Notes: generated by a model not told the origin, from the letters alone. Positions 9,198-17,869 are shown, counted from the stretch's first letter. The stretch is 64,000 bases of DNA from Aphanothece cf. minutissima CCALA 015 (GCA_003003925.1 PVWP01000005.1:124001-188000); one strand, 5' to 3'. Made by a program: numbers and translations.

Positions 9198-9899
9198 ATG
9201 CTGCAACTGCGACAGATCACCAAGGCCTATCGCATCGGAGAGATGGAGTCTGAGATTCTGCACGGTATCGACCTGACCATCCTTCGCGGCGAGTACACCG
9301 CGATTGTGGGCACATCAGGATCCGGCAAGTCCACCCTGATGACCATTCTCGGATGCCTGGAGCAGCCCAGCAGTGGCCAGTACTACTTCGATGCCCGTGA
9401 TATCACCCAGCTGAGCGACAATGAACGCACGGACATCCGCAACGTTCGGATCGGTTTTGTGTTTCAGCAATTCAACCTCCTGCCGCGCCTGACAGCACTG
9501 CAGAACGTCATGCTGCCGATGGTCTATGCCGGTTACGACCGGGAGGAGCGGCGGCAGAGGGCGGCGGCGATGCTGGAGCAGGTGGGGCTGGCGGACCGGA
9601 TGGCCAACCGACCCAATCAGCTCTCCGGAGGCCAACAACAACGCGTCGCGATCGCCCGCGCCCTGGTGAACCAGCCCGAACTGCTGCTGGCCGACGAACC
9701 CACCGGCGCTCTCGATTCACGGACCGGCCAGGAGGTGATCGAGCTGATCTCCGGTCTTCACGCCGATGGGCTCACGATCGTGCTCGTCACCCACGACCCG
9801 TCCGTGGCCGAGAACAGCGGGCGGATCATCCGGATCCAGGACGGGCAGATCAGCAGCGACAGCCGACCGCGCTGCCCAGACGACCTGTTTCAGTGCTGA
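9198..9899 (+). CDS. MacB/LolD-type ABC transporter ATPase
   Basis: Cytoplasmic ATP-binding subunit of 233 residues: Walker [10 protein letters not shown] at 38-46, Q-loop in FVFQQFNLL, signature LSGGQQQR at 142-149, Walker B LLLADEP at 162-168, and switch histidine in VTHD. It drives the mechanotransmission exporter formed with the two genes upstream and closes this operon. Confidence 0.93.
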   Translation: MLQLRQITKAYRIGEMESEILHGIDLTILRGEYTAIVGTSGSGKSTLMTILGCLEQPSSGQYYFDARDITQLSDNERTDIRNVRIGFVFQQFNLLPRLTALQNVMLPMVYAGYDREERRQRAAAMLEQVGLADRMANRPNQLSGGQQQRVAIARALVNQPELLLADEPTGALDSRTGQEVIELISGLHADGLTIVLVTHDPSVAENSGRIIRIQDGQISSDSRPRCPDDLFQC

Positions 9900-10053
9900 G
9901 GGGGAACGGCGTGTAGCTGCTTGGATCCGGTGCCTCCAGCCGCACGTCAGGCACCAGGCAAGCCGGCTGGCCCCTCCCCAGAGCCTGCGGCAGCACCATC
10001 GTCCCGAGCGGCCTATACGGCCCTCGGTACCGTGAATCCTCTGAGGGCGTTCT

Positions 10054-10440
10054 TCAAGAGCTGAGTGGAGAGGTCGGGATCAAGGCGTCCGGCATCGGTT
10101 CAAACCCAGCATCGGCGGGCGAAACAACGGAAATGAAGGTGAGTGGCTCCTGACCGTGATTGCTGACGCCGTGCACACAACCCACGGGAGCGACGACCAC
10201 ATCACCGGCTGTGATGGCCAGGGAAGAACCCGATGCCTCTGTCTGATACGTGCCATGACCGGAGAGGATCGTCCAGGTGTCCTGCCCGGAAGGATGAACG
10301 TGGGCAGCAATCCGTTGGCCTGGCTTGACATACCACGCGACGACCACAGCTTCAGCCGTTTCCACAATCACCGACCGTATCGGTTCATCGTCGGACGGCT
10401 GTATGAAATCAACAGCACGAAAGAGGCGATCGCTACCCAT
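10054..10440 (-). CDS. Cupin domain protein
   Basis: Single-domain cupin of 128 residues. Motif 1 (PGQRIAAHVHPSGQDTWTILSG) supplies the metal-binding histidines and motif 2 is GDVVVAPVGCVHGVSN. The ATG at 10440 is preferred over an upstream one at 10545 because GAGGG lies about 7 bases before it. Cupins of this size are small-molecule binding or isomerase/dioxygenase proteins; the substrate cannot be told. A GCGATCGC octamer (the HIP1 sequence) covers codons 2-5. Confidence 0.8.
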   Translation of the reverse strand: MGSDRLFRAVDFIQPSDDEPIRSVIVETAEAVVVAWYVKPGQRIAAHVHPSGQDTWTILSGHGTYQTEASGSSLAITAGDVVVAPVGCVHGVSNHGQEPLTFISVVSPADAGFEPMPDALIPTSPLSS

Positions 10441-10548
10441 GGCAAATCCCTCGCGTGAAGGGGAATGGCTGACGCTGTAGGAAAAGCGGATGCCAACTGT
10501 AGGCCAGTCCCCCGGCAGGAGTGTTGAACGCATGACGGTAGCCATTGC

Positions 10549-11019
10549 TCACATGGGCGGCGCCGGCTGTTGAACGGTGAGGTGGTAGACGCAGAACACC
10601 GCATCGCGCTCCCAGCCGGCAGAGGCATAGAGCGCCTGGGCGGCGGCGTTCGTGAGGGCGGTGGAGAGCGAGAGCCGGATGGCCCCGGCCCCACGGCCGT
10701 GGTGCACGGCGGCCTCCAGCAGGCGGCGGGCCACCCCCATACGCCGGGCTTCGGGCCGCACGAACAGGTCGTTGAGGATGAAGATCGGCGCCATCGACAC
10801 CGAGGAGAACGATGGATAGAGCTGGGTGAAACCCACCGCCTGGCCACCGGCTTCGGCGATCAGCAGCACCGAGTCGCCATGGGCCAGCCGCTCCTGCAGG
10901 AACGCGCCGACGCAATCCGGTTCGGACGGCTGGCCATAGAACTGGCGATAAGCGTCGAACAGAGGAACGATCACCTCCAGATCGGCGGGACCGGCTTGAC
11001 GGACAACTACGGGGGGCAA
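10549..11019 (-). CDS. GNAT family N-acetyltransferase
   Basis: 156-residue acyl-CoA-dependent acetyltransferase. The acetyl-CoA pyrophosphate loop is at RPEARRMGVARRLLEAA (motif A, R/Q-x-x-G-x-G/A), preceded by the beta-4 strand IFILNDLFV and followed by the C-terminal ALYASAGWERD motif. The substrate is unknown. It lies between a cupin and a methyltransferase on the same strand. Confidence 0.88.
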   Translation of the reverse strand: MPPVVVRQAGPADLEVIVPLFDAYRQFYGQPSEPDCVGAFLQERLAHGDSVLLIAEAGGQAVGFTQLYPSFSSVSMAPIFILNDLFVRPEARRMGVARRLLEAAVHHGRGAGAIRLSLSTALTNAAAQALYASAGWERDAVFCVYHLTVQQPAPPM

Positions 11020-11036
11020 GAGACAACGGGTGGCGC

Positions 11037-11723
11037 TCAGCCATCCTCACGCTGAAGGCGCAGCATCTCGCAGGCCCCCCGCTGGAACTCATAGCCCACG
11101 CGTTCCAGCGACACCTGGAATCCCGCCGCCCGCAGCGAATCCACCTGTCCGGCGAGATGGGGTGACACCGTCCCGCCCAGCTCCAGCAAGGGAAACACCC
11201 TGACCTCCCGGGCCACGCGAGTGAGCTCCAGCAGCGAGGCCTGGTGAAACGCCGCGTCCAGCTGGCGGCTGTAGAGGAACAGCAGGTGGGAGCAGAGCGC
11301 CAGGTCGAAGGCGTGATCGGGGAACGGCAACGCCGGCAGTTCGGCATTCACGTAGCGCCCCTCCAGCAGGCCGGCCGGATAATCATCGAGAAAGGCCTGC
11401 ATCGCCGCCATGCGGACCTGGCCCAGCTCCTCAACGGACGCGATGGTGTCCCAGACGAAGGCGGATGGATTCCGCCGGGTCTGCTCGATGACCTCCGTGT
11501 AGGTGGCGTCGATCCGGGAGGCGATCTCATCCTTCGTGAAGGCGTAGATCGGATCGCAGGAGACCACCGACAGGCCCCGCCTGCTGGCCTCCGCTTGGAA
11601 TCCGGCAGGGCCATCCCCACAGCCCAGGATGCGGCCCGCCAGATCGCTGTCGGCCAGGGAGAACATGGCCACGTACTCCGCGAAGGAACGGCCCCAGGGA
11701 ACGATCTGCTCCAGCGTGAACAT
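11037..11723 (-). CDS. SAM-dependent methyltransferase-like protein
   Basis: 228-residue class I methyltransferase-fold protein. Motif I is read in AGRILGCGDGPAGFQAEA, the acidic end of strand 2 in VVSCDP, and motif IV in HAFDLALCSHLLFLY. Substrate unknown. It begins 15 bp after the DevA-like gene on the same strand and may be read from the same transcript. Confidence 0.78.
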   Translation of the reverse strand: MFTLEQIVPWGRSFAEYVAMFSLADSDLAGRILGCGDGPAGFQAEASRRGLSVVSCDPIYAFTKDEIASRIDATYTEVIEQTRRNPSAFVWDTIASVEELGQVRMAAMQAFLDDYPAGLLEGRYVNAELPALPFPDHAFDLALCSHLLFLYSRQLDAAFHQASLLELTRVAREVRVFPLLELGGTVSPHLAGQVDSLRAAGFQVSLERVGYEFQRGACEMLRLQREDG

Positions 11724-11738
11724 CGTCTCCTGGCCCCA

Positions 11739-12425
11739 TCAGCAGAGACGGCCATCCTCCAACGACAGGGTGCGGTCGGCGATGTCGAGGATGCGGCTGT
11801 CGTGGGTCACCAGCAGGATCGTGCAGCCCTGCTCCCGCGCCAGCCGCTGCATCAGCAGCACCACCTCGCGGCCGGAGTGGCTGTCGAGGGCGGCGGTGGG
11901 CTCATCGGCCAGCAGCAGCGGCGGCTCCCCCACCAGGGCCCGCGCCACCGCCACCCGCTGCTTCTGTCCGCCCGAGAGCTGGTCCGGCTTGACATCGAGG
12001 TGATCCCCCAGCCCCACGCTCTCGAGGATCCGCCTCGCGCGCCGATCCATCTCCCCGTCGCTGAGGGTGCCGCGCATCTCCAGGGCCATGCGCACGTTCT
12101 GGGCGGCGCTGAGGCTGCGGTGCAGGTTGTGGGCCTGGAAGATATAGCCGTGCTCGCGGCGGGCCAGGGTGAGCTGCAGCGCCGTGGCCCCCACCAGCTC
12201 CCGCCCCAGCACCCGCAGCCGGCCCCCCTGGGCCGCCCGCAGCCCGCCGATCAGGGTCAGCAGGGTGGTCTTGCCGGAGCCGGAGGGACCGGTGAGCAGC
12301 ACGATCTCGCCGGCGGCCACCTCCATCGCCACATCGAACAGCACCTGGCGCCGCACCGCGCCCCGGCCGAAGTGGTGGTTGAGCCCCTCGATCACGATCG
12401 CGCTGGCCATGGCGCCGGTCCCCAT
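11739..12425 (-). CDS. devA: DevA-like ABC transporter ATPase
   Basis: 228-residue ATPase with Walker A GPSGSGKT at 46-53, signature LSGGQKQR at 150-157, Walker B LLLADEP at 170-176, and switch histidine in VTHDSRI. It matches the DevA family, the ATPase of the DevBCA glycolipid/lipid exporter first known from heterocyst formation in Anabaena. Its ATG overlaps the DevC stop codon in an ATGA, which decides the start. In a unicellular cyanobacterium the cargo cannot be heterocyst glycolipid and is unknown. Confidence 0.88.
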   Translation of the reverse strand: MGTGAMASAIVIEGLNHHFGRGAVRRQVLFDVAMEVAAGEIVLLTGPSGSGKTTLLTLIGGLRAAQGGRLRVLGRELVGATALQLTLARREHGYIFQAHNLHRSLSAAQNVRMALEMRGTLSDGEMDRRARRILESVGLGDHLDVKPDQLSGGQKQRVAVARALVGEPPLLLADEPTAALDSHSGREVVLLMQRLAREQGCTILLVTHDSRILDIADRTLSLEDGRLC

Positions 12426-13573
12426 CAGAAGAGCTCGGCCGGATCGGCCGCCTGCAGCCGCCGGGTGGCGATCGCCCCGGAGGCCAGGCACATCACCAGC
12501 GTCAGCACGAACACCGTGGTGGCCCGCCCCAGGGTCATGGCGATCGGCAGGCTGGTGGCCTTGGCCGCCACCGCGTACAGCCACACCGGCATCAGCACGC
12601 CGGGGATGAAGCCCAGCGCCGCCAGGATCAGGGCCTGCTCCACCACCACCAGCAGCAGCCAGCGCTGGCGGAAGCCCATCGCCTTGAAGGTGGCGTACTC
12701 CTGCAGGTGGGCGTTCACGTCGGTGGAGAGCACCTGGTAGACGATCACCACCCCCACCACGAAGGCCATCGCCGTGCCCAGCCCGAAGATGAAGCCCACC
12801 GGGCTGGCCACCCGCCAGTAGTTCTCCTCGAACTGCACGTAGTCGGGGTGGCTGAGCACCTGCACATCGTCCGGCAGGTGGCGCCGCAGGGCCCGCACCA
12901 CCGGCGCCACCGGTTCGCCCGGCGCCAGGGTGAGCAGCCCGACGCTGATGCTGCCGGCCTTCGCCCGCGGGAACATCCGCAGGAACGTCTGGTCGCTGGC
13001 CATCAGGGTGGCGTCCGCCCCGAAGGAGGCCCCCAGCCGGAACAGGCCGCCCACGGCGATGGTGCGCCGCTCGATCTCGCTGGTCACCGGCTCGCCGCGA
13101 TCAATCCGGGCGATCACCTCGCCATAGCGGCCCCGGGCACCCCGGTCGAACAGCACCGTGTCGGGCAGCTTGAGGCGATCGGCCTGGGCGCGCACCTCCG
13201 GCAGACGCAGCACATCGGCATCCGGGTCGAAACCCAGCACCTGCACCGTGGCGCTGCGCAGCGTCTGGGGATTGCGCCAGTTCACCGTGCGGATGTACAG
13301 GCCCTGGGCATCCACCACCCCGGGCACATCCAGGGCCTGCAGCAGCCGGCGGCGCGGGAAGGTGGAGAGGTTCTGGAGGTTCAGGGCCTTCGGGCTGATC
13401 AGCACCACATCGCCCCGGAAGGCGCGATCCAGGCGGGTGTTGCTGTCGTAGAGGGCCGCCTGGAAGCCCAGCTGCATGAACATCAGCAGATCGGCGAAGG
13501 CGATGCCGGCGAGGGCCACCAGGAAGCGGCCGCGGTCGTGGCGGAGCTGCAGCCAGCCGAGCGGGGTTCTCAT
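12425..13573 (-). CDS. devC: DevC-like ABC transporter permease
   Basis: 382-residue permease typical of DevC: MRTPLGWLQLRHDRGRFLVA at the N-terminus, one transmembrane helix (FADLLMFMQLGFQAALY), a periplasmic domain of about 220 residues, and three FtsX-type C-terminal helices. Its start overlaps the DevB stop by 4 bp and its stop overlaps the DevA start, so the three genes form one coupled operon in the order B, C, A. Confidence 0.9.
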   Translation of the reverse strand: MRTPLGWLQLRHDRGRFLVALAGIAFADLLMFMQLGFQAALYDSNTRLDRAFRGDVVLISPKALNLQNLSTFPRRRLLQALDVPGVVDAQGLYIRTVNWRNPQTLRSATVQVLGFDPDADVLRLPEVRAQADRLKLPDTVLFDRGARGRYGEVIARIDRGEPVTSEIERRTIAVGGLFRLGASFGADATLMASDQTFLRMFPRAKAGSISVGLLTLAPGEPVAPVVRALRRHLPDDVQVLSHPDYVQFEENYWRVASPVGFIFGLGTAMAFVVGVVIVYQVLSTDVNAHLQEYATFKAMGFRQRWLLLVVVEQALILAALGFIPGVLMPVWLYAVAAKATSLPIAMTLGRATTVFVLTLVMCLASGAIATRRLQAADPAELF

Positions 13574-14628
13574 GGCCCGATCACCACCCGCACCTGCAGG
13601 TTGGTGAACCCCGCCGCCCGCCGGCTGCTCTCCGGTGTGAGCGGGGCGCGCACCTCCACCACCCGGTTGTCGGTGTTGGCGCTCGGATCGGTGTTGATCA
13701 GGTTCTGGCGCAGCACGATGGCGCCGATCTGCTCCACCCGGCCCTGCAGCGGCTGGGTGAGGGCCGGGCTGGTGATCCGCACCGGCTGCCCGCGACGCAC
13801 CAGCGGCAGATCGCTCTCGTACACCTCCGCCACCGCCTGCATCCGGCCGGTCTGGCCCAGCTGCAGGATCCCGGCCGCACCAGGGGCCTCGCCCGCCCGG
13901 GCGAACACCTGCAGCACGGTGCCGGCGATCGGCGCCCGGATCAGGTTGTCGTCGCGGGCGGCGATGGCGCGCTGCAGGTTGGCCTGGGCCTGCTCCAGCA
14001 CGCGCCGGGAGGCCTCCACATCCAGATCCACGCCACCGGTGCCGGCGCTGCTGCGGGCCTGCTGCCGCGCCAGCAGCACCCGGGCCTCCTGCAGCGAGGC
14101 GGTGATGGTGTCGAGGCTGAGGCGGCGGTTGTCGCGCTCCTCGGCCGAGACGGCGCCGCTGGTGAACAGGCTCTGGTAGCGGGCGGCCTCGGTGGCGGCC
14201 GTGCGCTGCTGGGCCTCCAGGGAGCGCACCTTGGCCCGTTGGCCGTCCTCGCCGCTGCCGGCATCGGCGCTGGCGATCGCCAGCCGCGACCGGGCCAGGT
14301 TCACCTCGGCCCGGGCCGCCGCCACGGCGGCCTCCAGCTGGGGCTGGTTGTCGAGCAGGGCCAGCAGCTGGCCGGCCTGCACCGCATCGCCGCGGTCGAC
14401 CAGCAGGGCCTGCAGGGTGGGCTGGCCGGCGCCCGAGAGCGGCGCCGCGATCGTGCGCAGGGCACTGACCGGCTCCAGCCGGCCCAGGGCGGTGACGGTG
14501 CGGACCGGCCGCTCGACCACCGGTGGCGGCGGCGGCGGGGTGGCGCGGCGCAGCAGGCCGACGCCGAGGGCCAGCAGCCCGGCCCCGCCCGCCGCCACCA
14601 GCCCCAGCCGTGCCCGCCGCCCCACCAT
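13570..14628 (-). CDS. devB: DevB-like membrane fusion protein
   Basis: 352-residue HlyD-family adaptor: N-terminal transmembrane anchor (LVAAGGAGLLALGVGLL), a Pro-rich spacer, TVTALGRLEPVSALRTIAAP (hallmark of the DevB branch), lipoyl half-domain with VDRGDAVQAGQLLALLD, a long Ala-rich coiled-coil hairpin, then DNLIRAPIAGTVLQV. It should couple DevCA in the inner membrane to a TolC-like outer-membrane channel. It is first in the operon and divergent from a TetR gene that probably controls it. Confidence 0.88.
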   Translation of the reverse strand: MVGRRARLGLVAAGGAGLLALGVGLLRRATPPPPPPVVERPVRTVTALGRLEPVSALRTIAAPLSGAGQPTLQALLVDRGDAVQAGQLLALLDNQPQLEAAVAAARAEVNLARSRLAIASADAGSGEDGQRAKVRSLEAQQRTAATEAARYQSLFTSGAVSAEERDNRRLSLDTITASLQEARVLLARQQARSSAGTGGVDLDVEASRRVLEQAQANLQRAIAARDDNLIRAPIAGTVLQVFARAGEAPGAAGILQLGQTGRMQAVAEVYESDLPLVRRGQPVRITSPALTQPLQGRVEQIGAIVLRQNLINTDPSANTDNRVVEVRAPLTPESSRRAAGFTNLQVRVVIGP

Positions 14629-14644
14629 CGCCGCCCTTCCAGCT

Positions 14645-14672
14645 GCAGTTACTATACGGTTCAGTTCAGTTT
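14645..14672. promoter_or_regulatory. Probable TetR operator between devB-like operon and tetR
   Basis: The 62-bp divergent intergenic region is unusually AT-rich in its centre and holds ACTATACGGTTCAGTTCAGT (14651-14670), with a TTCAG direct repeat. Such a site between a TetR gene and a divergent efflux operon is the normal place for the repressor operator and both promoters. Location is seen; function is inferred. Confidence 0.45.
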
Positions 14673-14690
14673 TTCCGAGCGGGACGCGCC

Positions 14691-15356
14691 ATGCCCCCAG
14701 CCGATGCCGGTGGTGACGCAGCCGTCCCCAGGAAAACCTCTGGCCCCAGCGCCCGTGAGCGGCGCAGCCAGCACAAGCGCCAGGCCGTTCTCGACGGCGC
14801 CCGGCGCGAGTTTCTCCAGCACGGCTACGCCGCCACCTCGATGGACCGGGTCGCCGCGGCGGCGGGGGTGTCGAAGGCCACCGTGTACGGCCACTTCGCC
14901 GACAAGCAGGCCCTGTTCCGCGCCCTCACCGAGGCGATGGTGGGCGAGCGCCTCAGCGAACTGTTCGGCGCCTCACCCCAGCAGGCCCTGCCGGCCGAGC
15001 CCGCCGCGGCCCTGCGGGAACTGGCGGCCCGCTGCCTGGAGTGCCGCCACAGCCAACCCCAGTTCCTGGACTTTCTGCGGCTGGTGATCGCCGAGTCGGA
15101 GCGGTTCCCCGAACTGGCCAAGACCTTCCTGGCCCAGCTGGAGCGCACCGGCGTGGGCCGGGTGACGGCGCTGTTCGAGGCCATCGCCGGAGCAGCGGAG
15201 GCGGAGCTGCGGGCGCGGCTGTTCATGGGCGCCCTGGTGCACCTGATCCTCATGCAGGACCTCCTGCACGGCCGCGAGGTGGCCCCGGTGGACCGGGAGG
15301 CCTACGCCGAGCTGCTGGTGCGGCTGGTGAGCGCGCCGCCGGGGACTCCGGGCTGA
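14691..15356 (+). CDS. TetR family transcriptional regulator
   Basis: 221-residue repressor. The N-terminal helix-turn-helix is clear (AVLDGARREFLQHGYAATSM..VAAAAGVSKATVYGHFADKQALFRAL); the C-terminal helical ligand domain resembles the AefR/TetR_C group often paired with HlyD-type efflux operons. The ATG at 14691 is chosen because the frame upstream only mirrors the devB-like gene. It is divergent from the devBCA-like operon and probably represses it in the absence of an unknown inducer. Confidence 0.87.
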   Translation: MPPADAGGDAAVPRKTSGPSARERRSQHKRQAVLDGARREFLQHGYAATSMDRVAAAAGVSKATVYGHFADKQALFRALTEAMVGERLSELFGASPQQALPAEPAAALRELAARCLECRHSQPQFLDFLRLVIAESERFPELAKTFLAQLERTGVGRVTALFEAIAGAAEAELRARLFMGALVHLILMQDLLHGREVAPVDREAYAELLVRLVSAPPGTPG

Positions 15357-15381
15357 TTCGGGGGCTCTGGCGGAGGCGGCT

Positions 15382-15774
15382 TCAGGCGCGGGCGTCCTGC
15401 AGCGGGCAGCCATAGGCGGCGAACGCCGCGTCGGCACTGAGCAGGGTGAAGGGGCCGCTGATGGCCTGGGCGACGAGCAGGCGATCGAACGGATCGCGGT
15501 GGTGCAGGGGCAGCTGCGCAAGCGCCAGCAGATGGGGAAGGTCGATGGGGAGAAACGCAAAGCCGGATGGCTCCGCCCAGGCGATGGCCTCGCCGGCCGA
15601 CAGGGGCATGTCGCTGGGGGCGAGGGTGTTCTTGATGGCGATCTCCCAGAGCGACACATGGCTGAGAACCACCGCGCTGGCCCGGTTGGTGATCAGCTCA
15701 CGGCTGAGGGGCCCCAGCTTCGGGTCATCGGTGATGGCCCAGAGAAAGGTGTGGGTGTCGAGCAGCAGCCGCAT
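15382..15774 (-). CDS. VapC-type PIN-domain toxin
   Basis: 130-residue PIN-domain RNase: LLLDTHTFLWA (first aspartate D6), SLWEIAIK (conserved glutamate), and HRDPFDRLLVAQA plus LLSADAAF (further acidic residues). All active-site acids are present, so it should be a working Mg2+-dependent RNase toxin. Its ATG overlaps the antitoxin stop in an ATGA, the usual arrangement of a type II toxin-antitoxin operon. Confidence 0.9.
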   Translation of the reverse strand: MRLLLDTHTFLWAITDDPKLGPLSRELITNRASAVVLSHVSLWEIAIKNTLAPSDMPLSAGEAIAWAEPSGFAFLPIDLPHLLALAQLPLHHRDPFDRLLVAQAISGPFTLLSADAAFAAYGCPLQDARA

Positions 15775-16028
15775 CAGCCCTGCTCGAACAGATCGGCGAT
15801 CAGGGGATGGGCCGCATCGATCGACTCGGGCGCCACGAACTGGCCGCGGGCGATACCGAGCCGGCGGGGTCGTTCGGGCGGCTGCAGACTGGTGAGCCGT
15901 GCCACGGGCCTGCCGTTGCGAGCGATCACCACCTCTTCTTCGGCGCCGGTTTCGATCGCTTCCACCAGGCGTGAGAGGTGGGTCTTGGCTTCGAGCATGT
16001 TCACCACCCGGCTGGGACGGGACCCCAT
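15774..16028 (-). CDS. Phd/YefM-type antitoxin
   Basis: 84-residue antitoxin with the Phd/YefM N-terminal DNA-binding fold (VVNMLEAKTHLSRLVEAIETGAEEEVVIARNGRPVARL) and a C-terminal toxin-binding tail. A GTG at about 16007 is an equally good start, because family members commonly begin at the VVNM segment. It should neutralise the VapC made from the overlapping next gene and autorepress the operon. Confidence 0.88.
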   Translation of the reverse strand: MGSRPSRVVNMLEAKTHLSRLVEAIETGAEEEVVIARNGRPVARLTSLQPPERPRRLGIARGQFVAPESIDAAHPLIADLFEQG

Positions 16029-16077
16029 GGCGACGGGCCGCTCAACCAGACCAGGCCAGAAATAGCCACCCGGAGTG

Positions 16078-16461
16078 TCAGGCAGGGACGGCTGGCGGAT
16101 CCGAGCGTCGGTACAGCAGCACGCCGGCGCGTTGGATGTGGTCCAGAAGGGCGGGATGGCTGATGGCGGCGAGTGCGGAAAGATCGATCACCCAGGGCAG
16201 GAGCAGATCACCGAGATCGGCATCAATGCGGGCCAGGGTGGCGTTGCTGATGGCGTGACCCGTCAGGGTGAGATCGATATCGGAGGCGGGGCGGTGGCGG
16301 CCAAGGGCTCTGGATCCGTAGAGGATCGCGGCCTCCACCTCGGGATAGGTGGCGAGCACCATCTGAATGGCCGCCATGGCCGACTCCGGCAAGCCGATGG
16401 CCTGGGCTGAGGCCATCGGGGCACTGCTGATCATGGCCCGAGGGATCCGTTGCCCCGTCAT
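16078..16461 (-). CDS. MNT-type nucleotidyltransferase
   Basis: 127-residue minimal nucleotidyltransferase with the signature GSRALGRHRPASDIDL (G-S-x-A-x-G-x-x-x-x-x-S-D-I-D) and a further acidic strand WVIDLSAL. Proteins like this usually act as antitoxins that AMPylate a HEPN toxin, but no HEPN gene is adjacent here. The ATG overlaps the stop of the GFA-family gene (ATGA); internal ATGs at 16434 or 16416 are possible starts. Confidence 0.8.
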   Translation of the reverse strand: MTGQRIPRAMISSAPMASAQAIGLPESAMAAIQMVLATYPEVEAAILYGSRALGRHRPASDIDLTLTGHAISNATLARIDADLGDLLLPWVIDLSALAAISHPALLDHIQRAGVLLYRRSDPPAVPA

Positions 16462-16871
16462 GGAGAATCGCGCCCTTGGCGTGTCTCTGCGTCAGACGCG
16501 GCATGCCACCACCGCGGCCGGCGCGAGAGGTAGGAGTGGGCCGTCGGGGCCAGATCCTTGAGGTGGGGCTTGTCGAAGGCGCCGGTGGCGAGGGCGACGA
16601 TCGGCTCGTCGTCGATGGCTCCGATCGTGGTGCCGCAGGTGCTGCAGAAGGCCCGGCTGGAGAAGCCGGAGGAACGCCATGTGGCGGGCCTGCCGCCGGG
16701 GCCGATCCACTCGACGCTCGCTGCCGGGAACTCCACCCAGGTGAGCGTGAGCGCGCCCGAGTGCCTGCGACAGATGGCACAGGAGCAGGTGTGGGGCCTC
16801 TCCGGAACACCGGTGGCTCGGAAGCGGATGGCGCCACAGAGGCAGCCACCTTCGAAGATCCTGGGTTTCAT
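16458..16871 (-). CDS. GFA / CENP-V family zinc protein
   Basis: 137-residue protein of the glutathione-dependent formaldehyde-activating (GFA) family. Zinc-binding cysteines are visible as GGCLCGAIRF (C10, C12), CSCAICRRHSG and FCSTCGTT. Many members are annotated as S-(hydroxymethyl)glutathione synthase, though the true reaction is doubtful for the broad family. It overlaps both neighbours by ATGA junctions, giving a tight set: MGMT-like, GFA, nucleotidyltransferase. Confidence 0.87.
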   Translation of the reverse strand: MKPRIFEGGCLCGAIRFRATGVPERPHTCSCAICRRHSGALTLTWVEFPAASVEWIGPGGRPATWRSSGFSSRAFCSTCGTTIGAIDDEPIVALATGAFDKPHLKDLAPTAHSYLSRRPRWWHAASDAETRQGRDSP

Positions 16872-17296
16872 CGACCGGTGCGCAGGGGCGGCGCCTCTGC
16901 CGACCTCATTTGCCGCAGGAACTCCCGGCCACAGGCCAGCTTGCCCGCCAGGTCGCTCTCGGGGTCAAGCGCGCGCCAGAACGGCGTGACCGGCTCCACA
17001 CCGGCCTGCAGGCGGAGGTAGGAGCGCTCGGCCACGACCCGCAGGGCGATCCCGGTCGTGGCCGGACAGGCGTAGTCGGCCCCATGCCGCGCGGCCAGCC
17101 TCTGGCGCAGGGTCGCGGCTGCCATCACGGACCCAGGAGCGATCTCGCACACCTCCGCATCGACGATCCGAGGGGTGACGACCAGCATCCGGGCACCGGC
17201 GGGGATGCCCGCGAACGATTTCTCCAGCACCTTCACCTGGGGCTCCCGACTGGCCTGGAACCTGGCCTCCCAATCGGTGGCAGGTCTATCGCCCAT
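16868..17296 (-). CDS. MGMT-like (alkyltransferase-like) protein
   Basis: 142-residue protein. The pattern KVLEKSFAGIPAGARMLVVTPRIVDAEV...LAARHGADYACPATTGIALRVVAE...TPFWRALD matches from memory a bacterial family assigned to the MGMT / alkyltransferase-like DNA-binding fold, without the usual PCHR acceptor-cysteine motif. A role in recognising alkylated DNA is possible but unproven. The start at 17296 is chosen because upstream frame text mirrors the tautomerase gene; it overlaps that gene by 11 bp. Confidence 0.62.
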   Translation of the reverse strand: MGDRPATDWEARFQASREPQVKVLEKSFAGIPAGARMLVVTPRIVDAEVCEIAPGSVMAAATLRQRLAARHGADYACPATTGIALRVVAERSYLRLQAGVEPVTPFWRALDPESDLAGKLACGREFLRQMRSAEAPPLRTGR

Positions 17297-17507
17297 GGCT
17301 GGATGTCCCCGCCTGCGCCGCCTTCCAGTCGTCCGTGAGCATCCCGGAGAATCCCCAGTTCTCGTCGTCGATCTCCTGGATGACGACATGGGTGTACTCG
17401 GGCTTCTTGCCGAGCACACGAACGAGTGAGTCGGTGATGTCCTTGACGATCTCGGCCTTCTGCTGCCGCGATGCACCTCGGGTGATCTGAACGTTCACGT
17501 AGGGCAA
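17286..17507 (-). CDS. 4-oxalocrotonate tautomerase family protein
   Basis: 73-residue tautomerase. Proline directly follows the initiator Met (MPYVNVQITRG), giving the catalytic N-terminal Pro1 after Met removal, and TDSLVRVLGKKPEYTHVVIQEIDDENWGF is the typical core of the 4-OT/PptA group. Forms small oligomers in the cytosol; physiological substrate unknown. First gene of the tightly packed set that continues to the nucleotidyltransferase. Confidence 0.9.
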   Translation of the reverse strand: MPYVNVQITRGASRQQKAEIVKDITDSLVRVLGKKPEYTHVVIQEIDDENWGFSGMLTDDWKAAQAGTSSHGR

Positions 17508-17653
17508 TGTCTTGCTCCTGGAATGGGCGGTGCTTTGGCCTGTTGCCTATTCAAGGCCCCAGCGGCCCGGAGCGATCTGCTGGCGAAAGCCCAGCAGGCC
17601 TGCGGCAGCGGCCAATGCAGGAAAAGCGGAGCTTCTGATGTAGGAAAAACGGG

Positions 17654-17866
17654 CTACGACCTGGCCCCCCTCCAGATCGGGATCACTCCGCTGTTGCGGA
17701 TGGCCTGGTCATGGGTGGCGAGCACCAACCCGTGGGCCAAACCCGTGGCCACGATCAGCCTGTCGGCAGGATCACCATGGACACGTCAAGGGGCATGATC
17801 TGAACAACCGCAGGGGAAGCGGCCTCCTGCAACCAGGTCTGAAACGGCCGATCCAGCCTCAGCCGT
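17654..17866 (-). pseudogene. Decayed VapC PIN-domain toxin
   Basis: Downstream of the Phd-type antitoxin, a toxin reading frame survives only in pieces. One frame reads GRLRLDRPFQTWLQEAASPAVVQIMPLDVSM; after a frame change and probable internal deletion the next reads GDPADRLIVATGLAHGLVLATHDQAI and ends at TAG (17654-17656). These are the central and C-terminal parts of a PIN-domain VapC. The N-terminus with the first catalytic Asp is absent, so no active toxin can be made. Confidence 0.8.
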
Positions 17867-17869
17867 CCG

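Noticed and set aside
10426..10433. HIP1 octamer GCGATCGC as a regulatory site of the cupin gene
   Set aside because: HIP1 is a widespread cyanobacterial octamer and lies inside the coding sequence; there is no sign of a local regulatory role.
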